9,741 nt of DNA from Bacillota bacterium (GTDB lineage Bacteria > Bacillota > Clostridia > Oscillospirales > Ethanoligenentaceae): contig JAEWAU010000006.1 in assembly GCA_023391535.1 (NCBI GenBank), positions 1 through 9,741 on the forward strand, written 5' to 3'. The position numbers and the translations under genes are program-made. The notes beneath the pieces were generated by a model. It did no database searches and was not told the origin of the DNA. It saw only the letters and a program-made list of their open reading frames with translations. Below, one piece after another: positions 1 to 4,880 of the stretch (positions are counted from its first letter, which is position 1; every line of letters starts with the position of its first letter).

Positions 1-4
1 AACC

Positions 5-36
5 GGGGGGGGGGGCCTACTTCTTTCCCCCCCCCC
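5..36. repeat. G11/C10 homopolymer inverted repeat
   Basis: A run of 11 G (5-15) is followed by an 11-base spacer and a run of 10 C (27-36), so the two runs can pair as a hairpin. There is no T-run directly after either arm (a T5 lies at 45-49), so it is a poor terminator on either strand. It sits at the window edge, where such runs often mark an assembly break. The runs are seen directly; any function is unknown. Confidence 0.5.
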
Positions 37-54
37 GCCCCGCGTTTTTGCCGT

Positions 55-103
55 AAAAAAGCCTCCCGCCGCCCGGCGCGGAGCCGGAACGGAGGGAGGC
101 TTT
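55..103 (-). terminator. Rho-independent terminator of the NlpC/P60 gene
   Basis: The arms GCCTCCC (61-67) and GGGAGGC (94-100) pair, flanked by A6 (55-60) and TTT (101-103). Read on the minus strand this is a GC stem extended by A-U pairs and followed by a U-run. It lies about 20 bases past the stop codon of the hydrolase gene (124), which fits it as that gene's 3' end. The 26-base loop is GC-rich and can probably fold further. Confidence 0.8.
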
Positions 104-123
104 GCTGTGCGGTTTGCTTAAAA

Positions 124-1344
124 TTAAAGGATGCGCCGCGCGGTTACATAGCGGGCGGACCAGTAGCCGGAGTTGATGCTGTCTTCCACCACGCCCACGC
201 CGGGCCTTTCGGCGTTCACCATCATGCCGCCGCCGATATAAATGCCCACGTGATTGATGCCGCCGCCGCCCGTGGCGAAGAACACCAGGTCGCCGGGCTG
301 CAGGTTGGAGCGGGACACGTAGCTGCCGGAGTATGACTGCCCCTCCGCCGAATGGACGAGCGCGATGCCCGCGGCGTTGGCGTACACGTACTGGGTAAGG
401 CCGGAACAATCGAAGCCCACGCTGGGGCTGGCGCAGCCGAACACGTACGCCGAGCCTTCGAAGCCCTCCGCATATTGCGCCACATACGCGCCGCTGACGC
501 TTCCGCCCGAGGCCCCCGCGGAGCCGGAGGAACCGCCCGCCGCGGCGGCCGCAGCGCGCTCGGCCGCAAGCTGCGCGGCGCGGATGGCCGCCTCGCGCGC
601 GATTTCGGCGTTGATCTGCGCGTCGGTTTCATAGGCCTGCTGCGCCACCACGGCCGCCTGCGATTTGACGGACGCTTTTTTGCTTGCGAGGCTCTGCACA
701 ACGGCCTTCTGCTGGGCGAGCTGCACGTTCAGCACGGTCTGCTTGGCGGCCAGCGCGCCCTGCGCACCCTGCAGATTCTGCAGCGACGCCTGGAGCGAGG
801 CCTTTTCGGCGCCGAGCTGGGCCGTATCCGCCTTGAGCTGCGTCACCACGCCGTTTGTGTGGTCGGAAAGGTTGTTGAGAATCTGCAGGCGCGTCAAAAA
901 GCTCGAAACGTTCTGCGAGGTGAGCAGCATCTCCATCTGGTAGTAAGGCCCGGCCTCGTAGAGGGTGCAGGCCTGCTGCTTGTATTCCTCCTGCTCCGCC
1001 GCAATGCGTTTCTGCGTGGAAGCGATGCTCCGGTTGGTGGCGGCGAGCTGTTTGTCCGCCGAATCGATCTGGCTGTTCAGCACCGCGACCTGCCGCCGGA
1101 GCAGCGTGACGTTGCGGCCGATGGCGCTTTCCTTCTGCTTTTCGGCCTGCACCTGCGAGCCGAGGGAGTTGATCTGCTGCTGCAGATTCTGCTGCTGCTT
1201 CTGCAGCGACTCGTATTGCTGGCGCAGGTCCGAAAGCGTATCCGCCTTCGCCGGCGCGTATGTAGAACCGAAACTCAAAAGCCCGCCCGAAAGGGCCGCG
1301 GCCAGCAGGCACGCGAGCACGCGCCGTTTTTTATGCGTCAGCAA
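124..1344 (-). CDS. Secreted coiled-coil NlpC/P60 peptidoglycan hydrolase (PcsB/CwlO-like)
   Basis: A 406-residue exported cell-wall hydrolase that probably cuts peptide cross-links or stem peptides during growth or division. Residues 1-34 form a signal peptide (KKRR, hydrophobic core, AKA/D cleavage site). Residues about 36-270 are heptad-rich, Gln/Ala-rich coiled coil with the PcsB/CwlO-type central stretch YEAGPYYQMEMLLTSQNVSS. A Ser/Gly/Ala linker follows, then a C-terminal NlpC/P60 domain (about 288-406). Catalytic Cys313 is in FDCSGL, His365 is in NHVGIYIGG, and the third polar position appears to be Asn377 (MVNAERPG) rather than the commoner His. I chose the TTG start because AAGGAGG lies 9 bases upstream; the in-frame ATG at 1473 lies upstream of the expected transcription start. 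PcsB and CwlO are kept inactive by their coiled coils and activated by FtsEX; FtsEX is not in this window. It is monocistronic, with its own promoter and terminator. The family call is firm; the exact cleavage specificity is not readable from sequence. Confidence 0.92.
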   Translation of the reverse strand: MLTHKKRRVLACLLAAALSGGLLSFGSTYAPAKADTLSDLRQQYESLQKQQQNLQQQINSLGSQVQAEKQKESAIGRNVTLLRRQVAVLNSQIDSADKQLAATNRSIASTQKRIAAEQEEYKQQACTLYEAGPYYQMEMLLTSQNVSSFLTRLQILNNLSDHTNGVVTQLKADTAQLGAEKASLQASLQNLQGAQGALAAKQTVLNVQLAQQKAVVQSLASKKASVKSQAAVVAQQAYETDAQINAEIAREAAIRAAQLAAERAAAAAAGGSSGSAGASGGSVSGAYVAQYAEGFEGSAYVFGCASPSVGFDCSGLTQYVYANAAGIALVHSAEGQSYSGSYVSRSNLQPGDLVFFATGGGGINHVGIYIGGGMMVNAERPGVGVVEDSINSGYWSARYVTARRIL

Positions 1345-1353
1345 AACGGAATG

Positions 1354-1360
1354 CCTCCTT
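1354..1360 (-). promoter_or_regulatory. Ribosome binding site that fixes a TTG start
   Basis: AAGGAGG on the minus strand lies 9 bases before TTG at 1344-1342. This is the only strong Shine-Dalgarno sequence near the signal peptide and it decides the start of the NlpC/P60 gene. Confidence 0.8.
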
Positions 1361-1455
1361 TTTTCGCCGCCGGAGCGGCAAAGCCTCGCCAAACACCGAA
1401 ATAATCCGCAGCGCGGCGAAACCGCCGTACTGAATGGCTGCTTTATTACGAACAA

Positions 1456-1472
1456 GTAACAATACAGTAACA
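1456..1472 (-). promoter_or_regulatory. WalR (YycF)-type operator
   Basis: On the minus strand the sequence reads TGTTAC-TGTAT-TGTTAC, an exact fit to the published WalR consensus TGTWAH-N5-TGTWAH, two direct half-sites one helical turn apart. It lies about 110 bases upstream of a PcsB/CwlO-like hydrolase, the classic target of the WalRK system in low-GC Gram-positives. It overlaps the predicted -10 element. In Bacillus a site there usually means repression, whereas activating sites lie upstream of -35. Binding and sign of control are inference. Confidence 0.65.
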
Positions 1473-1492
1473 CTTCGGACGAAATTTGTCAA
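1464..1492 (-). promoter_or_regulatory. Sigma-A-type promoter of the NlpC/P60 gene
   Basis: On the minus strand a perfect TTGACA (1492-1487) is followed by a 17-base spacer and TACTGT (1469-1464), a weak -10 with 3 of 6 consensus bases. The expected transcript would have a leader of about 110 bases before the TTG start. The weak -10 with an overlapping operator suggests a regulated promoter. A second -10 candidate, TAATAA, lies just downstream but has a poor -35. Confidence 0.6.
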
Positions 1493-1526
1493 GAAAGCGC
1501 GGTTGAAAAGCCACAAATTCTACAGT

Positions 1527-1542
1527 TTACACAATTCTGTAA
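1527..1542. promoter_or_regulatory. Palindrome in the divergent intergenic region
   Basis: TTACACAATTCTGTAA is a 16-base inverted repeat: TTACA and TGTAA arms around a central AATT, with one mismatched pair. It lies 35 bases behind the -35 of the hydrolase promoter and about 50 bases before the extended -10 of the small ORF. It could be a binding site for a dimeric regulator serving either side. No known operator family is recognised. Confidence 0.3.
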
Positions 1543-1590
1543 GCGCACTTTGGCATCCGCGCGGTTTCGACAAATTATAGGGGCCGCGTC

Positions 1591-1599
1591 TGCTACAAT
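1591..1599 (+). promoter_or_regulatory. Extended -10 promoter of the small ORF
   Basis: TGCTACAAT is an extended -10 element (TG-N-TACAAT, 5 of 6 bases). The base-perfect 17-spacing position has no good -35; TCGACA (1567-1572) is close to consensus but 21 bases away. The same TGCTACAAT form recurs before the LCP-like gene (6953-6960), suggesting a promoter type used in this genome. The expected leader is about 160 bases. Confidence 0.5.
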
Positions 1600-1765
1600 A
1601 AACTTGCTCCAAAAGCTCGGGCCCGATGCCGGTATGGAGCGGAACACGAACTCCGGACGGGGCGAAACGAAAGATCCCGCGCCAAAAACGGAAGGCATGC
1701 CTGCTAAAGCGGATTCTTCGCCGGTTCCGGAAGGAGCTCCGTAGGAAACAGAAAGGATGATCGAA

Positions 1766-1987
1766 ATGACGAAAATTATTGTGGATAGAAAAGCGCTGGA
1801 GCGGAAGCTTTCGCAGTCCCGCAAGGGCGACCTCATCGAGCTGCGCATTGTGGAGGCGCAGGCCGACCGGGGCGCCTGGCATCCCGCGTTCCTCCACGTG
1901 GCAGCCATCCGCGGCCGGGATTCCTACCGGGATCTCGAAAGCATCGACGCGTACATAGCCCTGCCTTTGGGCGTGCGGTCTGCCTGA
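1766..1987 (+). CDS. Small hypothetical protein (73 aa)
   Basis: I do not recognise this protein. It begins MTKIIVDRKALERKLSQSRK and has a basic, helical-looking N-terminal third, a hydrophobic strand-like centre (LIELRIVEAQ, then WHPAFLHVAAI) and a C-terminal stretch ending in IALPLGVRSA. There is no signal peptide, membrane segment or cysteine motif, so it is probably a small soluble cytoplasmic protein. I chose the ATG at 1766 because AAAGGA lies 8 bases upstream; an in-frame ATG at 1757 would add three residues but overlaps that ribosome binding site. It has its own extended -10 promoter upstream and a strong terminator downstream, which support a real monocistronic gene. It is divergent from the hydrolase gene, but a functional link is only a guess. 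Confidence 0.65.
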   Translation: MTKIIVDRKALERKLSQSRKGDLIELRIVEAQADRGAWHPAFLHVAAIRGRDSYRDLESIDAYIALPLGVRSA

Positions 1988-2049
1988 TTCGGAAAACGGC
2001 GCAAAACGCGCCGTAAACAGACGTGCCGGTACGGGGACGTACCCGAAAA

Positions 2050-2093
2050 GGAGCTGCTCCGCGTGCGGCCGCGCGCGGGGCGGCTCCCTTTTT
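2050..2093 (+). terminator. Rho-independent terminator after the small ORF
   Basis: GGAGCTGCTCCG (2050-2061) pairs fully with CGGGGCGGCTCC (2076-2087) as a 12-pair stem with two G-U wobbles, followed by C and T5 (2089-2093). It lies about 60 bases after the small ORF. A weaker hairpin precedes it near 1993-2012 (ACGGCGC/GCGCCGT). Confidence 0.75.
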
Positions 2094-2114
2094 CGGGGCC
2101 GGAGCGGCCGGGGT

Positions 2115-2144
2115 TTGACCGCCGGGGATTCCCTGCCGTATAAT
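2115..2144 (+). promoter_or_regulatory. Promoter of the histidine-phosphatase gene
   Basis: TTGACC (2115-2120), an 18-base spacer and a perfect TATAAT (2139-2144). It lies just after the terminator of the preceding gene. Transcription should begin near 2151, giving a leader of about 130 bases. Confidence 0.75.
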
Positions 2145-2150
2145 AAGTGC

Positions 2151-2281
2151 CGGGCCCGCTTTTTTTGCGGGCGGGGAACGCAGCCTGCCTGCGCCGCTGC
2201 TTCGCGCCGGCCTGCGCATCCGTTTTGCGTATTCGCGTATTTTTGTATTTGTGTATTTGATTAAGGAAGGATTCCCGATTT
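2151..2281 (+). promoter_or_regulatory. Structured, U-rich 5' leader of the phosphatase gene
   Basis: At the expected 5' end, GCCCGC (2154-2159) and GCGGGC (2167-2172) pair around a T7 loop, which would form a protective 5' hairpin. A GC-rich stretch follows, including CGCAG/CTGCG. The leader ends in an AT-rich stretch (2227-2262) that contrasts with the surrounding GC content and runs into AAGGAAGGA (2263-2271). No known riboswitch class is recognised. Confidence 0.4.
2227..2258 (+). repeat. Four tandem 8-bp repeats (NNGTATTT)
   Basis: The units GCGTATTC, GCGTATTT, TTGTATTT and GTGTATTT follow one another without gaps, directly before the ribosome binding site of the phosphatase gene. Copy-number change by slippage would alter the spacing and U content of the leader; U-rich leaders can also aid ribosome loading through S1. 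The repeat is seen directly; both roles are inference. Confidence 0.55.
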
Positions 2282-3010
2282 ATGAAGCTGCTCATCATCC
2301 GGCACGGCGACCCCGATTACGCCGCCGATTCGCTCACCCCAAAGGGATGGCGGGAGGCGGAGCTGCTCTCGCGCAGGCTCGAAAAGATGGAGATCACGTC
2401 GTTTTATGTCTCCCCGCTCGGGCGGGCGAAGGATACGGCGTCGGTAACGCTCAAAAAAATGGGGCGCGAGGCGCGGGAACTGCCGTGGCTGCGGGAAATC
2501 AGCGCGCCCGTCGCAAGGCCCGGGCTTGAGGAAAGCCATGTGCCGTGGGATTGGCTCCCCGCCGATTGGACGGCCGTGCCCGCGTTCTACGACAAGGACC
2601 GCTGGAGCGGCGTTCCCGCGATGCGCGCGGGGGGCGTGGGGGAAGTGACGGCGCGCGCGTGCGCGGGGCTCGACGCGCTGCTGGAAGAACACGGCTACCG
2701 GCGCGAGGGGGCTTTGTACCGCGCGGTGCGCCCGAACCGCGGAGCGGCGGCGCTGTTTTGCCATTTCGGCGTGGAATGCGTAATGCTGGGGCATCTGCTG
2801 GGCATTTCGCCCATGGTGCTGTGGCATGGGTTCTGTGCGGCGCCCTCTTCGGTAACGACGCTTTGCACCGAGGAGCGCAGGAGCGGCGCCGCGTATTTCC
2901 GCCTAAACGCCTTCGGCGACGTCTCGCACCTTTCCGCCGCGAGCGAGCCGCCCGCGTTCGCGGCGCGCTTCTGCGAAACGTTCGACTGCGCGCAGGAGCG
3001 CCACGACTGA
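2282..3010 (+). CDS. Histidine phosphatase family protein (phosphoglycerate-mutase-like fold)
   Basis: A 242-residue cytoplasmic member of the histidine phosphatase superfamily, which hydrolyses phosphate esters through a phospho-histidine intermediate. The N-terminal signature is IIRHGD (Arg7, nucleophile His8, Gly9). Arg48 in SPLGRAKDTA is the second phosphate-binding Arg, Glu72 in WLREI is a plausible general acid, and His161 in LFCHFG is the second catalytic His. The C-terminal half has the motifs SPMVLWHGF, SSVTTLCTEERR and FGDVSHL of a clostridial subfamily about 240 residues long, so the protein looks full length. AAGGAAGGA lies 10 bases before the ATG. It is monocistronic between its own promoter and terminator. 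The substrate cannot be read from sequence; the long insert with Trp-rich WDWLPADW sets it apart from cofactor-dependent glycolytic mutases. Confidence 0.9.
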   Translation: MKLLIIRHGDPDYAADSLTPKGWREAELLSRRLEKMEITSFYVSPLGRAKDTASVTLKKMGREARELPWLREISAPVARPGLEESHVPWDWLPADWTAVPAFYDKDRWSGVPAMRAGGVGEVTARACAGLDALLEEHGYRREGALYRAVRPNRGAAALFCHFGVECVMLGHLLGISPMVLWHGFCAAPSSVTTLCTEERRSGAAYFRLNAFGDVSHLSAASEPPAFAARFCETFDCAQERHD

Positions 3011-3011
3011 C

Positions 3012-3060
3012 GGGGGCGCTGCAAAACGCGGTCGCTGCGTTTTGCAGCGGCCCTTTTTTT
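3012..3060 (+). terminator. Rho-independent terminator after the phosphatase gene
   Basis: CGCTGCAAAACGC (3017-3029) and GCGTTTTGCAGCG (3037-3049) form a perfect 13-pair stem with a 7-base loop, extended by GGG/CCC across a G-G mismatch, followed by T7 (3054-3060). It separates the phosphatase gene from the ribosomal unit. Confidence 0.92.
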
Positions 3061-3089
3061 GCCCGCGCAAAAAACGCCGGAAAAAGTGC

Positions 3090-3118
3090 TTGACCTTTGC
3101 GGAAAGCTGTGTTATAAT
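3090..3118 (+). promoter_or_regulatory. Promoter of the rpmG-secE-nusG-rplK-rplA unit
   Basis: TTGACC (3090-3095), a 17-base spacer and a perfect TATAAT (3113-3118). The leader of about 85 bases holds a small AAAAG-GGT-CTTTT hairpin running into a T8 tract (3140-3147), a weak terminator-like signal, and a CCGAT/ATCGG hairpin just before the rpmG ribosome binding site. Confidence 0.9.
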
Positions 3119-3208
3119 GCTAATTACCTCAAAAGGGTCTTTTTTTTATGCTTATTTTGACTTCTGCTGAGGGAGGCCAAAATATTCCGATCATCGGGAG
3201 GTGCCGTT

Positions 3209-3358
3209 ATGAGAGTCAGAGTAACTTTGGCTTGCACCGAATGCAAGCAGCGCAATTACAACACCGCGAAGAACAAGAAGAACGATCCGGACAGGCTGGA
3301 AATGAAGAAATACTGCCGGTTCTGCCGCAAGGAAACCCTCCACAGGGAAACGAAGTAA
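3209..3358 (+). CDS. rpmG: 50S ribosomal protein L33
   Basis: A 49-residue protein beginning MRVRVTLACTEC and ending CRFCRKETLHRETK. It is the zinc-binding form of L33: Cys9 and Cys12 in CTEC pair with a second C-x-x-C (CRFC, near residues 36-39). Length and ends match the family. GGGAGGTG lies just upstream of the ATG. It is the first gene of the unit and sits 36 bases before secE, the usual clostridial order. Organisms with a zinc form often carry a zinc-free paralogue elsewhere; none is seen here. Confidence 0.95.
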   Translation: MRVRVTLACTECKQRNYNTAKNKKNDPDRLEMKKYCRFCRKETLHRETK

Positions 3359-3394
3359 CAACCGGAAACCGAAAACAGGCAGGAGGGTTTTGCC

Positions 3395-3661
3395 ATGCCG
3401 GATACGGAAGTCAAATCGGGCGGCAGCTCCAAAGCCGCCGCACCCAAGAAAAACAGCGCAGCAGGGAAGGTATTCCGCAGCCTGAAGGTGTTCCTTGCCG
3501 AAACGCGCGCGGAATTCCGCAAGATCGTATGGCCCACGCGCCAGAAAACCGTCAATCAGACGATCGTGGTGCTTGTCACCATCCTCGTGATCGGCGCGGT
3601 CATCGCGGGCGTGGATTCGCTCACGGGCCTCGGCATGAAAGCGCTGCTCAAGAACTACTGA
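3395..3661 (+). CDS. secE: Preprotein translocase subunit SecE
   Basis: An 88-residue short, single-span SecE, the clamp subunit of the SecYEG channel in the plasma membrane. A polar, Lys/Ala/Ser-rich cytoplasmic tail (1-25) leads into the conserved amphipathic segment FLAETRAEFRKIVWPTR (about 33-49), then one membrane helix (about 55-72). AGGAGGG lies 7 bases before the ATG. It is followed by a strong hairpin and then nusG, the typical bacterial pairing. Confidence 0.96.
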   Translation: MPDTEVKSGGSSKAAAPKKNSAAGKVFRSLKVFLAETRAEFRKIVWPTRQKTVNQTIVVLVTILVIGAVIAGVDSLTGLGMKALLKNY

Positions 3662-3668
3662 GTGCGGG

Positions 3669-3710
3669 CCGCGCCGTTTGCGGCTCGTGCCGCTCGGGGA
3701 AACGGCGCGG
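3669..3710 (+). promoter_or_regulatory. Strong hairpin between secE and nusG
   Basis: CCGCGCCGTTT (3669-3679) pairs perfectly with AAACGGCGCGG (3700-3710). Directly stacked inside is GCGGC/GCCGC (3680-3684 with 3689-3693, loop TCGT), leaving a 6-base bulge. It is followed only by TTTCC, so it is not a full terminator. It could reduce read-through, process the message, or protect the nusG-rplK part. The pairing is seen directly; the role is inference. Confidence 0.6.
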
Positions 3711-3744
3711 TTTCCTGAAAACGCGGCGAAAGGAATGGTTTAGC

Positions 3745-4266
3745 ATGTCCGAAAGCGCGAAATGGTATGTGGTGCACACCTACTCCGGTTATGAAAACAA
3801 GGTGGCGTCCAACCTTCAGACAATCGTCGAAAACCGCGGGCTTCAGGATGTCATTCAGGATATCAAAATCCCCACCGAAATGGTAACCGAGATCAAAGAG
3901 AACGTCAAGCGCGAAGTGGAGCGCAAAACGTTCCCGGGCTATGTGCTCGTCAAGATGGAGCTCAACGACGAAAGCTGGCACATCGTGCGCAACACGCGCG
4001 GCGTCACCGGTTTTGTCGGCTCCGGCTCCCACCCCGAGGCGCTCACCGATTCCGAGGTGGCGGGGCTCGGCGTGGAGAAGCGGGAGATCGTCGTCAACTA
4101 CGCGGTGGGCGACACCGTACGCATCGTCGACGGGCCGCTGGACGGCTTCATCGGCAATGTGGAGGAGCTCAGCCCGGAAAAGAACGTCGTGCGCGTCGTC
4201 GTTTCGATGTTCGGGCGCGAAACCCCCGTGGAGCTGGAGCTCCATCAGGTGGAAGTCATCGGGTAA
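3745..4266 (+). CDS. nusG: Transcription termination/antitermination factor NusG
   Basis: A 173-residue NusG, which bridges the RNA polymerase clamp and modulates pausing, Rho action and transcription-translation coupling. The NGN domain (1-about 105) has WYVVHTYSGYENKV and the signature FPGYVLVKM...VRNTRGVTGFVG. The KOW domain (about 118-173) has VGDTVRIVDGPLDGFIG and SMFGRETPVELELHQVE. I chose the ATG at 3745: it has AAAGGA 10 bases upstream and gives the family's standard N-terminus. The frame happens to be open upstream back to 3148, but that part overlaps rpmG and secE and is not coding. It is followed by a 130-base spacer with three hairpins before rplK. Confidence 0.97.
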   Translation: MSESAKWYVVHTYSGYENKVASNLQTIVENRGLQDVIQDIKIPTEMVTEIKENVKREVERKTFPGYVLVKMELNDESWHIVRNTRGVTGFVGSGSHPEALTDSEVAGLGVEKREIVVNYAVGDTVRIVDGPLDGFIGNVEELSPEKNVVRVVVSMFGRETPVELELHQVEVIG

Positions 4267-4296
4267 CGCCGGGGCTTCCGGAAAATAAGGCAGCAC

Positions 4297-4335
4297 GCGG
4301 CGCATCGCCGCTTGTTACACGCGCATACCGCGCGT
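4297..4335 (+). other. Two hairpins in the nusG-rplK spacer
   Basis: GCGGCG/CGCCGC (4297-4302 with 4306-4311, loop CAT) and ACGCGC/GCGCGT (4319-4324 with 4330-4335, loop ATACC) stand just before the L1-type motif. Neither is followed by more than three T, so neither is a convincing terminator. They may be processing sites or simply spacers. Confidence 0.4.
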
Positions 4336-4337
4336 TT

Positions 4338-4378
4338 GTGGGAGGGCAGGACCTGCCGGTCCGCCCGCCATCCACCAC
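4338..4378 (+). promoter_or_regulatory. L1-binding-type RNA motif before rplK
   Basis: The RNA folds as an outer helix GUGG/CCAC (4338-4341 with 4375-4378), an asymmetric internal loop of GA against GCCAUCCA, and an inner helix GGGC(A)GGACC/GGUCCGCCC with a UGCC tetraloop. This layout is shared with a second copy before rplA (4831-4860) and resembles the site where L1 represses its own operon (helix, GA opposite an 8-base AU-containing strand, helix). The motif ends 5 bases before the rplK ribosome binding site, so L1 binding could block translation. Confidence 0.65.
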
Positions 4379-4396
4379 GTTTGGGAGGTGCAAACA

Positions 4397-4822
4397 ATGG
4401 CTCAGAAAGTAGTTGGGCTGGTAAAACTGCAGATTCCGGCCGGAAAAGCGACCCCGGCGCCGCCGGTAGGCACTGCGCTCGGCCCGCACGGCGTCAACAT
4501 CATGGCGTTCACGAAGGAATTCAACGAGCGCACGAAAGCGGACGCTGGACTTATTATCCCGGTGGTCGTGACCATCTACGCCGACCGTTCGTTCTCCTTT
4601 GTCACCAAAACCCCGCCGGCCTCCGTCCTCATCAAGAAGGCCATCGGTATCGACAAAGGCTCGGGCGTACCGAACAAGCAGAAGGTCGCCAAGATCACGA
4701 AGGAGCAGATACAGAAGATCGCCGAACTGAAGATGCCCGATCTCAACGCAGCCAGTCTGGAATCCGCCATGAGCATGGTGGCCGGAACGGCGCGCAGCAT
4801 GGGCGTCGAAGTCGCCGACTGA
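4397..4822 (+). CDS. rplK: 50S ribosomal protein L11
   Basis: A 141-residue L11, part of the GTPase-associated centre, where it binds the 1070 region of 23S rRNA with L10-L12. The N-terminal domain has the Pro-rich loop PAGKATPAPPVGTALGPHGVNIM; the RNA-binding C-terminal domain has KKAIGIDKGSGVPNKQKVAKIT and ends RSMGVEVAD. Length is exactly standard. The ATG at 4397 follows TTGGGAGGTG; an in-frame GTG at 4388 lies inside that ribosome binding site and is rejected. It sits 58 bases before rplA. Confidence 0.97.
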   Translation: MAQKVVGLVKLQIPAGKATPAPPVGTALGPHGVNIMAFTKEFNERTKADAGLIIPVVVTIYADRSFSFVTKTPPASVLIKKAIGIDKGSGVPNKQKVAKITKEQIQKIAELKMPDLNAASLESAMSMVAGTARSMGVEVAD

Positions 4823-4830
4823 TGCTCCCG

Positions 4831-4860
4831 GGTGGGAGGAAAATTCCGTTATGAACCACT
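4831..4860 (+). promoter_or_regulatory. L1-binding-type RNA motif before rplA
   Basis: The fold is the same as before rplK: outer helix GUGG/CCAC (4832-4835 with 4856-4859), GA opposite GUUAUGAA, and a short inner helix GGA/UCC. The GGGAG...AUGAAC sequence is close to the known archaeal L1 mRNA site. It stands just before the ribosome binding site (AGGGAGGT, 4865-4872) of rplA. A seven-codon reading frame starts at the ATG inside it (4851) and stops at a TAA in the ribosome binding site (4872-4874). Confidence 0.65.
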
Positions 4861-4880
4861 CAACAGGGAGGTAAGTTCAA

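Noticed and set aside
352..1404. Plus-strand frame of 350 codons opposite the NlpC/P60 gene
   Set aside because: Antisense shadow of a GC-rich, Ala/Gln-rich coiled-coil gene; no ribosome binding site, no recognisable domain, and the minus-strand gene is certain.
1345..1473. 43-residue N-terminal extension of the NlpC/P60 protein from the ATG at 1473
   Set aside because: The ATG lies upstream of the expected transcription start and beside the WalR-type box; the extension would bury the signal peptide, while TTG at 1344 has AAGGAGG.
1633..1744. Possible 36-codon ORF (starting MERNTNSGRGETKD) before the small hypothetical gene
   Set aside because: No ribosome binding site; Pro/Glu/Lys-rich disordered translation inside the expected leader of the next gene. 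A conserved leader peptide cannot be excluded.
1993..2012. ACGGCGC/GCGCCGT hairpin as terminator of the small ORF
   Set aside because: No T-run on the plus strand; the stronger hairpin with T5 at 2050-2093 is the better call.
3140..3147. T8 tract after a small AAAAG/CTTTT hairpin in the rpmG leader as a terminator
   Set aside because: The stem has only 5 weak pairs with a 3-base loop; too unstable for efficient termination, at most a pause.
3148..3744. Upstream extension of the nusG frame to 372 codons
   Set aside because: It overlaps rpmG and secE in another frame. The extension is basic and low in complexity and has no NusG counterpart; NusG starts at 3745 with its own ribosome binding site.
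3655..4305. Minus-strand frame of 216 codons opposite nusG
   Set aside because: Antisense shadow; no ribosome binding site and no domain.
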